A DNA stretch of 64,000 nt, taken from an uncultured Chthonomonas sp. Lineage in GTDB: Bacteria > Armatimonadota > Chthonomonadetes > Chthonomonadales > CAJBBX01. The DNA is taken from the NCBI GenBank assembly GCA_903951425.1, contig CAJBBX010000072.1, positions 21,297 to 85,296 of the forward strand, given 5' to 3'. A model generated the notes under the pieces. It saw only the letters and a list, made by a program, of their open reading frames with translations. It did no database searches and was not told the DNA's origin. Below are positions 33,925-43,238 of this stretch, one piece after another (positions within the stretch are counted from its first letter, which is position 1; the number at the start of each line of letters is the position of its first letter). The position numbers and the translations under genes are program-made.

Positions 33925-34989
33925 GTGGTTCGACTGGGCATCATCGGTGCGGGCGGCATGGCCAACGCGCACATGGACCGTTACCGTGAGATCGAGGGCT
34001 GTACCGTCGTGGCCTGCTGCGATGTCGTCCCCGGCAAGGCGACGAAGTTCGCGCAGGATCGCGGAGTGCCCAGCAGCTACGAAGACTACCGCGCCATGCT
34101 CGATCACGAGGCGCTGGACGCCGTGGCCGTGGTCACCACCGACGCCACCCACGCCGAGTGCTCGCTGGAGGCGCTGGCGCGGGGCCTGCATGTGCTCTGC
34201 GAGAAGCCGCTGGCCACGTCGCTGGAGGACGCCCTCCGCATGACCGAGGCGGCCCGGGCCTCCGGCCGCATCAACATGGTGAACTTCTCCTACCGCAACT
34301 CGGCCGCCGTCCAGGGCGCAGCGGCGGCGATCAGGGCAGGGGCCATCGGCCGCGTCCTGCACGTCGAGGCGAGCTATCTCCAGAGCTGGCTCGTCAGCCG
34401 CGAGTGGGGCGACTGGCGCACGGGCAACCACCTCACCTGGCGGCTCTCCACGCGCCACGGCAGCGCGGGCGTGCTGGGCGACATCGGCTGCCACATCTAT
34501 GACATGGTCAGCTACCTCTGCGGCGACATCGCCGAGATCCAGTGCCGTCTCCGGACCTTCAGCAAGGGCGAGCCCAATGAGATGGTGGGCGAATACGTGC
34601 TGGACGCGAACGACAGCTTCGTCAGCGCCGTCTCCTTCTGCAACGGGGCCATGGGCGCCGTGCATTCGACGCGCTGGGCGTCGGGGCAGGTAAACAGCCT
34701 GCGGGCCAGGATATACGGCGACGGCGGCGCCATCGACGTGGAGCTGGACCGCTCGTGGGACGAGTACCGCACCTGCACCGGCCAGGAGGCCATCGACCGC
34801 CACGATTGGCGCACCGAGGTCTGCCCGCCGTCGCCCAACAACTACCAGCGGTTCATCACCGCCATCCAGACCGGCTGTCCCGATCCCTGCGACTTCGCCG
34901 TCGGCGCGCGCGTGCAGGCCTACCTGCACTACAGCCAGGAGTCCGATCGCTTGGGAGCGGCTTGCCCCATCCGGATGACGGCCCGCTGA
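33925..34989 (+). CDS. Gfo/Idh/MocA-family oxidoreductase
   Basis: This 354-residue protein has the N-terminal dinucleotide-binding motif GIIGAGGMANAH (about residues 5-16), the E-K-P-L-A-T-S loop near 92-98 and a catalytic-site D-I-G-C-H-I-Y-D near 187. Such enzymes oxidise or reduce sugars, inositols or sugar acids with NAD(P). GTG 33925 has AAGGAG upstream. It follows the GH2 gene by 42 bases and may process the liberated sugar. No signal peptide, so cytoplasmic. Confidence 0.93.
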   Translation: MVRLGIIGAGGMANAHMDRYREIEGCTVVACCDVVPGKATKFAQDRGVPSSYEDYRAMLDHEALDAVAVVTTDATHAECSLEALARGLHVLCEKPLATSLEDALRMTEAARASGRINMVNFSYRNSAAVQGAAAAIRAGAIGRVLHVEASYLQSWLVSREWGDWRTGNHLTWRLSTRHGSAGVLGDIGCHIYDMVSYLCGDIAEIQCRLRTFSKGEPNEMVGEYVLDANDSFVSAVSFCNGAMGAVHSTRWASGQVNSLRARIYGDGGAIDVELDRSWDEYRTCTGQEAIDRHDWRTEVCPPSPNNYQRFITAIQTGCPDPCDFAVGARVQAYLHYSQESDRLGAACPIRMTAR

Positions 34990-35008
34990 CCCGCAGGAGG
35001 TGCGCTCC

Positions 35009-36016
35009 ATGTTGCGTAAGGCTCTTCTCGCCGCCCTGTTGGCGGCCGTCGCGCTGCCAGCCGCGGCGTCTCCGATCACCTGGTCGCCCGACGGCAAGCA
35101 GGTCGCCGTGGCCTTTAAGGACGGCGTCGCGGTCGCCGCAGTCGATGGCTCCAGCGGCTGGACGTTGGCCGGGCCAGGCGGCAAGTGCCCGGTCTGGTCC
35201 CCCGACGGCGGCTCCATCGTCTACAGCCTGCCGGAGAACGGCGTCGCCGCGGCGTGGGTGTACGACGTGAAGAAGGGTCGCACCCGCAAGGTTGCCGCCG
35301 AGGTGGGCCCACCCTACGCCTGGCGCGAGGACGGCCAGCGCTTCGTGGGCTTCAGCGGCTCGCCCGAGGGCACCGTGGAGGCCGTTTGGTACAACCTCAC
35401 CGACCGCGGCGTGACCCAGCGCCGGGCCCTCCCGTGCCGCACGGTGGAGGAGGACCCGGGCGACGTAGTCTGGCTGCCGGAGACCGATGACGTCGCCTTC
35501 GTGGGCCGCGACGGCGCGCAGGCCGACGTCTACATCGTGGAGTCCGGCGACGTCACCCGCGTCACGCGCACTGGCGATATCATCGGCTTCGCGCTCTCCA
35601 TGGACCGCAAAGAGCTGGTCTGGGGCCGCAGGGGGCCGAACCCGAAGTACATCCTCGTCACGCTCTATGCGCTGAACCTGGAGAGCCGCGGTTCGCGCCG
35701 TCTGCCCCTGCCGGATCGCATCCCCGCCCTGAACCCCAGTCCCCGCCAGGCGCCCACGGGTCTGGGCCGCGCCTATCCGGCTGCGGGGCTTGATGCGCTG
35801 GCCCTCATCGTGGCCATGGCCCCGGCTCCTGCTTCCTCGTCGGCCTGCTGGCTGGGCAAGCTGGACGGCACGGGCGCCATCGTCCGAAAGTGGGCAGGAG
35901 TGCCGGGCGGCCTGGCCGTGGTCTGGTCGCCGGATGGCCGCCGCGTGGCCCTCTTCGACGGCACGGTCACGCTGATCGGATTAGACGGCTCCCAGGTTAA
36001 GCTCCCCGCACGGTAG
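35009..36016 (+). CDS. Secreted beta-propeller (TolB/PD40-like) protein
   Basis: This 335-residue protein starts at ATG 35009 with GGAGG eight bases upstream; an in-frame GTG at 35000 overlaps that site. It has a signal peptide (about residues 1-21, ending P-A-A-A-S). W-S-P-D-G recurs at about 26, 69 and 310, with related blades between, the pattern of PD40/WD40-like TolB propellers. Binding or scaffolding in the periplasm is likely; no catalytic residues are visible. It begins 19 bases after the oxidoreductase stop and converges on the serine hydrolase gene, with nine bases between. Confidence 0.8.
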   Translation: MLRKALLAALLAAVALPAAASPITWSPDGKQVAVAFKDGVAVAAVDGSSGWTLAGPGGKCPVWSPDGGSIVYSLPENGVAAAWVYDVKKGRTRKVAAEVGPPYAWREDGQRFVGFSGSPEGTVEAVWYNLTDRGVTQRRALPCRTVEEDPGDVVWLPETDDVAFVGRDGAQADVYIVESGDVTRVTRTGDIIGFALSMDRKELVWGRRGPNPKYILVTLYALNLESRGSRRLPLPDRIPALNPSPRQAPTGLGRAYPAAGLDALALIVAMAPAPASSSACWLGKLDGTGAIVRKWAGVPGGLAVVWSPDGRRVALFDGTVTLIGLDGSQVKLPAR

Positions 36017-36025
36017 GCATCGGGC

Positions 36026-37216
36026 TCAGGCCTTCGGCTTGGCCTCGGCGGCGAGGGCGTCCTTCAGCGCCTTGATCAGACTGGCGCGGATGCCCTCGAT
36101 GCTGCCTCCTTCGTCGCCTTTGGTGGCCGGGCTGGGGTAGACCCGGTTCGTCAGGAAGATGACGTACGCCCCGGTGGCGTGGTCCATCCAGATCGATGTG
36201 CCCGTGTAGCCCGTGTGACCGATGGAAGTGTGCGCCGGGTCTCCGTCGGCGGCGTCTGCGTAGGGCGGCTTGGTGTAGACCGCCCAGCCTACGCTCCTCG
36301 GGCTCGTGATGGTCGGTGGCGTGGAGACCGTGAACGCCAGTCGCGTCGTCTCCGGCCGCAAGATCACCCTCCGCCCACGCCTGCCGCCGGCCAGCATCAT
36401 CCGCACGAAGCGCTCCAGGTCCTGCCCGGTGGAGAAGAGCCCCGCGTTGCCGGGGCAGGTCCGCTCCGTCGTGTGGTACCTGGCGAGGGGGTCGTGGATC
36501 ACGCCGCGCACCGGCTTCGCATCGGTGGTAGCCGCTGTCGGCGCGGCTCGCCGAACCTGCGATGGCGTGGGGCGATAGGTCGTGTCGCGCATTCCAAGCG
36601 GACCCCATAGCCGTCGTCGCAAGAGGGTCTCGGTGTCCTCATTCGCCACGCGCTGTAGCAGGCCCGCCAGCGTCTGCATGTTTAGGCAGCTGTAGACCAT
36701 CTTCGTGCCGGTGGCGTAGGAGAGCGGCAGGTCGGCGTAGCGGCGCAGCAGGGCGGCATCCGTCGTCTCGTCTGGACGCCGGCCCTTCTCCACCACGGTG
36801 AAGCTCTCGTAGGCCTTGAGGCCCGAGACGTGCGTGGCAAGGCGCCGGAGCGTGACGCCCTCCTTGCCCCGCGCTGCAAACTCGGGTAGGTAGAGCCATA
36901 CGGGCTGATCCAGCTCCACCGAGCCGTCCTGCAGCAAGAGCATGGCGGCAGGCGTCGTGGCCACGACCTTGGTCAGCGAGGCCATGTCGAAGAGCGTGCT
37001 GACCCGCATGTGCGGCGCACTCGGCTCGTACGTCTGCGACCCGTAGCTGCGGCGGAGCAGCGTCCGGTTGCCCCGGCCCATCACCACCACCGCGCCGGGG
37101 TACCTCTGCTCCCGGATGCCCGCCGTCACCAGCGCCTCCACCTGCCGCGGCAGCGAGGCCCGCGCGGCCACGGGGCCGGTCGGAAGGACAATAGCGATCA
37201 GTGCGGCCAGAAGCAT
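36026..37216 (-). CDS. Secreted beta-lactamase-family serine hydrolase
   Basis: This 396-residue class C beta-lactamase/esterase-like protein has a signal peptide (about residues 1-20). The S-x-x-K motif is S80-L-T-K83. The Y-x-N motif is a Y-S-C-L-N near 177, and the K-T-G-like box is H-T-G-Y-T-G near 328. Proteins with this fold serve as peptidases, esterases or penicillin-binding proteins; glycan- or peptide-linked esterase activity is plausible here. ATG 37216 is preferred, with GGAGA eight bases upstream; the open frame continues to 37279 but lacks a leader-like sequence. Confidence 0.88.
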   Translation of the reverse strand: MLLAALIAIVLPTGPVAARASLPRQVEALVTAGIREQRYPGAVVVMGRGNRTLLRRSYGSQTYEPSAPHMRVSTLFDMASLTKVVATTPAAMLLLQDGSVELDQPVWLYLPEFAARGKEGVTLRRLATHVSGLKAYESFTVVEKGRRPDETTDAALLRRYADLPLSYATGTKMVYSCLNMQTLAGLLQRVANEDTETLLRRRLWGPLGMRDTTYRPTPSQVRRAAPTAATTDAKPVRGVIHDPLARYHTTERTCPGNAGLFSTGQDLERFVRMMLAGGRRGRRVILRPETTRLAFTVSTPPTITSPRSVGWAVYTKPPYADAADGDPAHTSIGHTGYTGTSIWMDHATGAYVIFLTNRVYPSPATKGDEGGSIEGIRASLIKALKDALAAEAKPKA

Positions 37217-37299
37217 GGGGTGTCTCCTCGGTCCATTTGCCGGCGGGCAGGGCGGCTCCGCGCAGGCATGTGGTACCACAATGGCAGGGGGATGCCACC

Positions 37300-38409
37300 A
37301 TGCGATCTGCGGATGCCGCCGTCTTTGTGGGATGTGATCGGGGACTGGAGGTCCGGTCGCTGCCGGTGCTGCCGCCGTCGGATGGGCGTGCCGTGGTAGA
37401 CCTGGTTGCCTCCGGCGTGTGCGGCACGGACGTACACATCCTCGATGGGGCCATCGGCATACCGCCGCCGTTCATCCCCGGCCATGAGTTCCTCGGCCGC
37501 GTCTCGGGTTTGGGCGACGGCCCGCACGTCGACTGCCTGGGCCGACCGGTGAAGCCCGGCGACCTCGTGGCCGTGAACGTCATCGAGCCCTGCGGCTCCT
37601 GCCTGCTCTGCGGTACCGGCGGGGCGGCCTCCTGCCTGAACCTCATGGCCTCGCTCTCCTATATCGCCGACCCCGATGTGGCCCCACACCTGCATGGCGG
37701 CTATGCCGAGGCGACGAACTGCCCTACGGGCTACTTGCAGCTCCTGCCGCCGGACCTTGATCCCATGGTTGCATCCGCGTTCCTCTGCGCAGGGCCCACG
37801 GTGGTTCGCGCCATGGCCTACGCCGGCGGCGTCCGCTCAGGCCAGCACGTAGTGGTGATCGGCTCCGGTCCCGTGGGCCTTTTCGGCGTCCTCTGGGCTG
37901 CCCGGCACGGCGCGGTCTCCGTCACCATGATCGGCTCTTCGTCGAGCCCGCTGCGCCTGGAGCTCGCCCGTGCGCTGGGCGCCACGGCCACGCTTGACAT
38001 CCGCGCCTCCACGGCGGCCGATCGGCTCGATGCCGTCCGCGCCGTCACCGGCGGTTTGGGCGCCGACCTCGTCCTGGAGGGCGCCGGCGCACCAGACGCC
38101 TTCGCCGAGGGTCTCTCGCTCCTTCGGCCGCGCGGCAGGCTGGCGCTGGCCGGGCAGTACTCCGATCGGGGGGCGGCCTCCATCGCGCCGAACTTGCTGA
38201 CATGCAACGCCCTGCAGGTCTTCGGCTCCGCCCAGTTCACGGCAGAGGACCGCGAGGCATGCTTCGAGTTCCTGCTCTCGGTCCGCGATGCATGGCCCAC
38301 GATCCACCATTTGGTGACGCATCGCGCGGCTGTTCGCGACGCCGCATCACTGATCGAGATTGTGCGCTCCGGCAAGGCCATCAAGGCCCTGCTGGTCGCA
38401 GGAGGGTAG
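37300..38409 (+). CDS. Zinc-dependent alcohol/threonine dehydrogenase-like
   Basis: This 369-residue MDR dehydrogenase starts at ATG 37300 (MRSADAAVFVG), with a G-run upstream. Catalytic zinc residues are in V-C-G-T-D near 39-43 and G-H-E-F-L-G near 61-66. The structural zinc motif is E-P-C-G-S-C-L-L-C with a fourth Cys eight residues on. The Rossmann motif is G-S-G-P-V-G near 188. It resembles L-threonine and polyol dehydrogenases. Four bases separate it from a small orphan gene, with GGAGGG in the last codons as its ribosome site. The substrate is not evident. Confidence 0.9.
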   Translation: MRSADAAVFVGCDRGLEVRSLPVLPPSDGRAVVDLVASGVCGTDVHILDGAIGIPPPFIPGHEFLGRVSGLGDGPHVDCLGRPVKPGDLVAVNVIEPCGSCLLCGTGGAASCLNLMASLSYIADPDVAPHLHGGYAEATNCPTGYLQLLPPDLDPMVASAFLCAGPTVVRAMAYAGGVRSGQHVVVIGSGPVGLFGVLWAARHGAVSVTMIGSSSSPLRLELARALGATATLDIRASTAADRLDAVRAVTGGLGADLVLEGAGAPDAFAEGLSLLRPRGRLALAGQYSDRGAASIAPNLLTCNALQVFGSAQFTAEDREACFEFLLSVRDAWPTIHHLVTHRAAVRDAASLIEIVRSGKAIKALLVAGG

Positions 38410-38413
38410 GCCA

Positions 38414-38614
38414 ATGACCACCGTCGAGCCGGAGGGGCCTTGGGTGCAGGTGCTGCTGCAAGGGCGCTTCCTCGGCGATCCCCGGAGCGCCATCGGCATC
38501 GTTGAGGACGAGGACGATGCGTTCGTCTACCTGCGTACGTCGGACGGTGAGACTCTGGTGCTGCCCAGACAGACGATCGCCCAGATAGTGCCGCTACCGC
38601 CCGGCCATGAGTAG
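38414..38614 (+). CDS. Small orphan protein, beta-rich
   Basis: This 66-residue protein of unknown family starts at ATG 38414 behind GGAGGG (9 bases). It has alternating hydrophobic residues suggesting four or five beta strands (W-V-Q-V-L-L, A-I-G-I-V, A-F-V-Y-L, T-L-V-L, I-A-Q-I-V) and no cysteine, signal or helix. Its place between a dehydrogenase and a glycyl radical enzyme, with spacing typical of an operon, suggests it is real. A role in regulation or binding is only a guess. Confidence 0.55.
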   Translation: MTTVEPEGPWVQVLLQGRFLGDPRSAIGIVEDEDDAFVYLRTSDGETLVLPRQTIAQIVPLPPGHE

Positions 38615-38665
38615 GCCGACGCGCGTCCTGGTGCGGACTGCCCGTGTGCCGGAAACGTCGCGACG

Positions 38666-40816
38666 ATGAGCATGCCCAAGCACCTGCCCGCCGAGCATCT
38701 GGCCGCTGCCACCCTGGCGCTGCAGGATGCCCGCCCGCACTACGTCGCCTCCCTCTGGAGGGCCGCCTCGTTCACAGGGACCGAGGGGCAGCCTATGCCG
38801 CTACGGCGCGCGCACGCCCTGAACGCGGTCCTGCGCCAGTGCGACCTGCCCCTGACGCCTGGTGAGCTCTTGGTTGGCTCGGGCCTCGGACGCCTGTCCG
38901 AGCGCGCCGATGCCCCGGCGCTCGCCGCTGCCTCCGACGCCCTGAGGCCTTTCGCCGGACGCCACTTCGGCACCCATTCCGACCACGCCGCGCCGGACTA
39001 CGCCTCCCTGCTGCGCGACGGCCTGGGCGGGCTCATGGTCCGCACGCGAGCCTCCGCGGCCGCGTTGCCACGGGAGCCGTTCACGGCGTCGGCCAGACAC
39101 ACGTTCCTCGCGGCCGTCATGGTAGCGCTCCAAGGGGCGCAGGTTTTCGTGCAACGCTGGGCCGACGCCGTCTCAGGCAAGTCAAAGGGGCCATACGCCG
39201 ACCTGGCCGCACGGCAGGAGGCCATGCTGCGCCGCCTGGCCGTAGAGCCGCCGCGGACCTACCACGAGGCCCTGCAACTGCTCCTGCTGGCGCACCACAT
39301 GATGCAGCTCGATGACCGGTACGCCATGGCGCTGGGCCGCGCCGACCAGTTCCTCTGGCCATTCCTGCGCGACGATCTGGCGGCAGGCCGTCTGGACGGA
39401 AACGATGCCCAGGCTCTCACGGACGCCTTCATCGCGAAGCTGGTGCATCGGGGCGACATCCAGAACGTCTGCGTGGGCGGCTTGACGCCGTGTGGCCACG
39501 ACGCCGTGAACCCGCTGAGCCTCATGCTAGTCCGCTCCGTGGGAAGAATCCGGCGGCCGGGGCCCAACCTCACCGCCCGCATAGCCTCATGCACGCCTAA
39601 TGCCTTCGTCCGGGCCTGTGCCGAGTGCGTGCGCACGGGCATCGGCTTCCCGGCTGTCTACAACGACGATGTGCAGGTGCCTGCCCTGGCCGACCACGGC
39701 TATGCGCTGGAAGACGCCCGCGACTACTGCTTCGTCGGCTGCATCGAGGCCCACATCCAGGGCAAGCAGGCGCCCTGGGCCGACAGCCGCTTCAACCTGC
39801 TCCGCTGCGCCGATCTGGCCCTCCGCGGCGGCATCGACGGCCTGACGGGTGAGCGCGCAGGCGCTGACACCGGTGAACCAGCCGACTGGGAGGCCTTCTA
39901 CGCGGCCTTCCTGCGCCAGATGGAGCACGGTCTCGACGCTCACTGCGGCTGGATCTGTGGCATGGAGCGCGAGGCCGATGCCCGCGCTCCTGACCTGGCC
40001 TCCCCGCTCCTCAGCGCCATGACGGCCGACTGCATCGAGCGTGGGTTGGACATCAACGACGGCGGCGCCCGCTATGAGGCCTGTCACGGCGTGGCGGGTA
40101 TGGGCATCGGCTCCGTGGCGGATACGCTGGCGGCGGTGCGCAGGTTCGTGTACCGGCAGGCACGCTGGACGCTGTCGGGCCTTCGCGAGATGCTCGACGC
40201 CGACTTCGCTGGATTCGAGGCCGAGCGGGCCGTGATGCTGCGCGAGGCGCCCAAGTACGGCAACGACGACGAGGAGGTGGACGGCCTGGCCGTGCAGGTG
40301 GCCGCGGATTTCGGCGCCTCGCTCCTGTGCCGCCGCCTGCCGCGCGGAGGGCGCTTCTGGGGCCTCATGGCGGCGAACGTGCAGAACGTGGCTGCCGGAC
40401 TTGAGGTGGGCGCTACGCCCGACGGCCGCAAGTCCCGTGAGCCGCTCAGCGACGCCGCATCGCCCTCCTTCGGCCGAGATCGCAACGGGCCCACCGCCGT
40501 GGCCCGCTCGGTGGCCAAGCTCGACTACAAGCTGGCTCCCGGCGGCAACGTCGTCAACATGAAGTTCCACCCCTCCGCGCTGGCCGGCGACGAGGGCGTG
40601 GCGGCGCTGGCGGCCCTCATCCGAACCTGCTTCGGGATGGGCGGCGTGCAGCTCCAGTTTAACACCGCGGGAGTGGAGATGTTGCGAGCGGCCATGGAGA
40701 AGCCTCAGGACTACGCCGATCTGGTGGTCCGCGTCAGCGGCTTCTCAGCCTACTTCACTCGGCTGGGCCGCGCCGTGCAGGAGGACGTGCTGGCCCGAAC
40801 CGAGCATAGGTTCTGA
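38666..40816 (+). CDS. Glycyl radical enzyme (PFL-like dehydratase/lyase)
   Basis: This 716-residue protein is about 70-100 residues shorter than most family members. The active-site Cys loop is D-Y-C-F-V-G-C359-I-E361, where the Cys/Glu spacing is that of diol or amine dehydratase-type enzymes rather than pyruvate formate lyase (Cys-Cys). The C-terminal glycyl radical loop is R-V-S-G692-F-S-A-Y-F, 24 residues before the end. Such enzymes need a radical SAM activating enzyme, which is not in the window. The reaction could be a dehydration or C-S/C-C cleavage. It is 52 bases downstream of the small gene and probably in the same transcript as the dehydrogenase. It implies anaerobic growth. Confidence 0.85.
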   Translation: MSMPKHLPAEHLAAATLALQDARPHYVASLWRAASFTGTEGQPMPLRRAHALNAVLRQCDLPLTPGELLVGSGLGRLSERADAPALAAASDALRPFAGRHFGTHSDHAAPDYASLLRDGLGGLMVRTRASAAALPREPFTASARHTFLAAVMVALQGAQVFVQRWADAVSGKSKGPYADLAARQEAMLRRLAVEPPRTYHEALQLLLLAHHMMQLDDRYAMALGRADQFLWPFLRDDLAAGRLDGNDAQALTDAFIAKLVHRGDIQNVCVGGLTPCGHDAVNPLSLMLVRSVGRIRRPGPNLTARIASCTPNAFVRACAECVRTGIGFPAVYNDDVQVPALADHGYALEDARDYCFVGCIEAHIQGKQAPWADSRFNLLRCADLALRGGIDGLTGERAGADTGEPADWEAFYAAFLRQMEHGLDAHCGWICGMEREADARAPDLASPLLSAMTADCIERGLDINDGGARYEACHGVAGMGIGSVADTLAAVRRFVYRQARWTLSGLREMLDADFAGFEAERAVMLREAPKYGNDDEEVDGLAVQVAADFGASLLCRRLPRGGRFWGLMAANVQNVAAGLEVGATPDGRKSREPLSDAASPSFGRDRNGPTAVARSVAKLDYKLAPGGNVVNMKFHPSALAGDEGVAALAALIRTCFGMGGVQLQFNTAGVEMLRAAMEKPQDYADLVVRVSGFSAYFTRLGRAVQEDVLARTEHRF

Positions 40817-40860
40817 GTTGAAAGTGGTAAGTGGACGGCTACGGGCGGACGGGCCTCGGG

Positions 40861-41682
40861 TTAAGCCTTGCGTCCTGATAGGCGCACCTTCAGGTACTGG
40901 CGCGCGATGGTGCGGAAGATGATGGGGAAGGCTTCGGCCAGTACCAGTGTGGTGGCCCCGCCCGGCGCGAATACGAGACGCTCGCGAGGGCGCCGTGCGC
41001 AGCGGACCATGGCCCTGGCGACGACCTCGGCGGGCATGGCGCGGACGAGGTGCGTTCCCGTGGGGCCTACCTTGTCAACCATCGCTGCGAAGAAGCCCGT
41101 CTCCGTGAGGCCCGGCATCACCGTGGTGACATGGATGCCCGTGCCCTCCAGTTCCGCGCCTAGCGACTGACCCAGCGCGTTCAGCGCGTGCTTGGTGGCT
41201 GCGTAGGCGGCGTTCAGGGGCAGGGCATACCGGCCGGCCAGCGACGAGACATTCATGATGTGTCCGTGGCCCTGCCGCCGCATGGGCTGCAGCGCCGCCT
41301 GGCATCCGTGGAATGAGCCCACGACGTTGGTCTGCCAGATCGCCTCCAGGTCGTCCTCGCGCATCCCCTCGAAGCGCGCTACCATGCCGTACCCCGCGTT
41401 GTTCACCCAGATGTCGAGCCGACGCGTGGGTTCCAGGGCCGCGTCGCGGAGGGCGTAGACCTGCTCGCGGGAGCGGACGTCGGTGGGCACGGCGAGGCAC
41501 CGAACGCCCTTGGCCTCCAACTCCGCGCGGGTCTGATCCAGCGGCTCCGGGCGGCGTCCCGCGATGACGACCGTACAACCCGCCGCGCCGAACTCCAGGG
41601 CGCAGGCCCGCCCGATGCCGGACGAGCCGCCCGTGATGACGACCGTGCGACCCCGCAGGTCACGATTGGGGCGCGCCGGCAT
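40861..41682 (-). CDS. SDR-family oxidoreductase
   Basis: This 273-residue classical SDR has the cofactor motif T-G-G-S-S-G-I-G-R at about residues 16-24. Its N-N-A-G segment is near 93 and the catalytic Ser is in N-V-S-S-L-A-G near 147. Y-A-A-T-K near 159-163 provides Tyr and Lys. Related enzymes handle steroids, sugars and ketones. It lies ten bases after the TPR gene's stop, on the same strand, so they may share a transcript. Start ATG 41682 has GAGG upstream. Confidence 0.9.
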   Translation of the reverse strand: MPARPNRDLRGRTVVITGGSSGIGRACALEFGAAGCTVVIAGRRPEPLDQTRAELEAKGVRCLAVPTDVRSREQVYALRDAALEPTRRLDIWVNNAGYGMVARFEGMREDDLEAIWQTNVVGSFHGCQAALQPMRRQGHGHIMNVSSLAGRYALPLNAAYAATKHALNALGQSLGAELEGTGIHVTTVMPGLTETGFFAAMVDKVGPTGTHLVRAMPAEVVARAMVRCARRPRERLVFAPGGATTLVLAEAFPIIFRTIARQYLKVRLSGRKA

Positions 41683-41692
41683 GGGCCTCGAG

Positions 41693-43219
41693 CTAGGACC
41701 GCGCGGCGCGGCTGGTGAGCGACTTGAGCTTCTTGGCCGCCTCGGTCATCTGCCGCTGGGCCTCCATGCGCAGGATGGAGGCCTCCTTGTCGTCGCTGTC
41801 TTCCTGCGTCTCAAGAAAGGTGAGCATGGCCTCGCAGGCCTGGGCGCTGAGGGCCGCGGCCTGGGCGTAGAGCGCCTGTGCCGGCACGTAGCCCTGGGGC
41901 GGCGCCACGGCGTTCACGTAGTCCCCGACGGCCGTCAGCGCCGTCTTCTGGGCTCCGACTTCCTTGAAGGCCCCTTCGCGGTTCAGCGTGCCCTGCACGA
42001 ACTCCTTGCGGACCTGCTGCACCCGCGTCAGGGCGTCGGTCATGAAGCCCTCACAGATGGTCAGCAACGAGGCGTAGTCCTGCTCCAGTGCGTCGCCGTC
42101 GCCGTCGCCGGTGCGCTCGGCAGCCGCCTTCATGGCCGCGGCGGACTCGGCGAACGCTTTGCGATGGGCATGCACGCGGGCCATGCGGCGGTAGGGCAGG
42201 GCTCCTGCGCCGGGTATGGCCGCCGCCGCGGTGTAGGCTTCCAGGCTCTGCGCGGGCTTGCCGGAGTTCCAGTAGGCGTCGCCGATCGCCACCTGCGCAG
42301 CTGCGTCCTTGGGGTTGGCCTTCACCGCCTCGGTGTAGGCAGCGACGGCGCCTTCGAAGTCACCTGTGTCCATCAGCGCATCGGCCAGGAGCCGCCGCAG
42401 GTCGCCGTCGCCCGGCGCCATGGCGACGCCTCGGACCGCCTCGGCCTGGGCCTGCTGCGCCTCGCCGCGCTCGCGGAGGGCGATTACCAGATCGCGGCGC
42501 AATCGGCCATCGCGCGGGGAGGCGTCGATGGCGCGGCGCAGGGCCACCACGAGGTTGGCCAGGTCGCCCTGCCGGCGGTACTTGCCCACCAGCACTTCAA
42601 ACGGGCTCGTGGCCGCCTCGGGCGCAGGTGCGCCGACGCCGGCGGGCTTGGGTGTTGTCGGCGCCACAGTCTCGGCGGGGTCGGGGCTCGGGGCACGCGG
42701 CGGAGTCCCTGTGATGCGTGTGACGATGGAGGTCACGTGGGCGTTGATGCCCTCCAGCAGGGCGCCCTTGCGGTTCTTGGATCGGTAGGGCTGCAGACCG
42801 ATGCTGAACGTCGAGCTCCAGCGCCCCTGCGACACGCGCGTCTCCAGGTCGGCCTGACCGGCCACTCCGTCGCGTGTGCTCCAACCGCTCACCATGAGCA
42901 GGGCGGCGGCGCCCAGCGTGTCGGCGGCGTTCCGGGCGGCGTCCTGCGTCACGGGCGGCGCGATGCGCGTAGCGGCGATCTTGTCGGCGTCGATGGCGGC
43001 CTTGACGGCGGGGTCAGTCGGCTTGAGCATAACGATCTGGTACGTGCCTGCCTCCTGGAGTGAGCGGTGCAGGTAGTAGGTCATGTCCACCGCCTCGGCC
43101 TTGGCCGGCCGCACCGCGTCCGTGGCGCAGAGCACCAGGATGGGCTTCGGCTGGGCCGTCTGTGCGTGGACCGGCATGGCGGCAATGCAGAAGATCAGCG
43201 CCGCGAGCGCTCTTGGCAT
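41693..43219 (-). CDS. Secreted TPR-repeat protein
   Basis: This 508-residue protein has a signal peptide of about 19 residues (ending V-H-A-Q). Residues about 25-160 form an unrecognised mixed alpha/beta domain. A proline/alanine linker with P-S-P-D-P-A-E-T follows (about 175-205), then TPR-like helical repeats to about 390, where A-x-A-x-x-A-x-G-D-A-Y-W-N-S-G-K-P is typical. The C-terminus is a coiled-coil-like helix pair. Likely a scaffold in the cell envelope. A zinc-ribbon TPR gene lies upstream with 19 bases between, and both carry the same kind of repeats. ATG 43219 follows GGGAG. Confidence 0.8.
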   Translation of the reverse strand: MPRALAALIFCIAAMPVHAQTAQPKPILVLCATDAVRPAKAEAVDMTYYLHRSLQEAGTYQIVMLKPTDPAVKAAIDADKIAATRIAPPVTQDAARNAADTLGAAALLMVSGWSTRDGVAGQADLETRVSQGRWSSTFSIGLQPYRSKNRKGALLEGINAHVTSIVTRITGTPPRAPSPDPAETVAPTTPKPAGVGAPAPEAATSPFEVLVGKYRRQGDLANLVVALRRAIDASPRDGRLRRDLVIALRERGEAQQAQAEAVRGVAMAPGDGDLRRLLADALMDTGDFEGAVAAYTEAVKANPKDAAAQVAIGDAYWNSGKPAQSLEAYTAAAAIPGAGALPYRRMARVHAHRKAFAESAAAMKAAAERTGDGDGDALEQDYASLLTICEGFMTDALTRVQQVRKEFVQGTLNREGAFKEVGAQKTALTAVGDYVNAVAPPQGYVPAQALYAQAAALSAQACEAMLTFLETQEDSDDKEASILRMEAQRQMTEAAKKLKSLTSRAARS

Positions 43220-43238
43220 GTTGGTTCTCCCGGAACCG

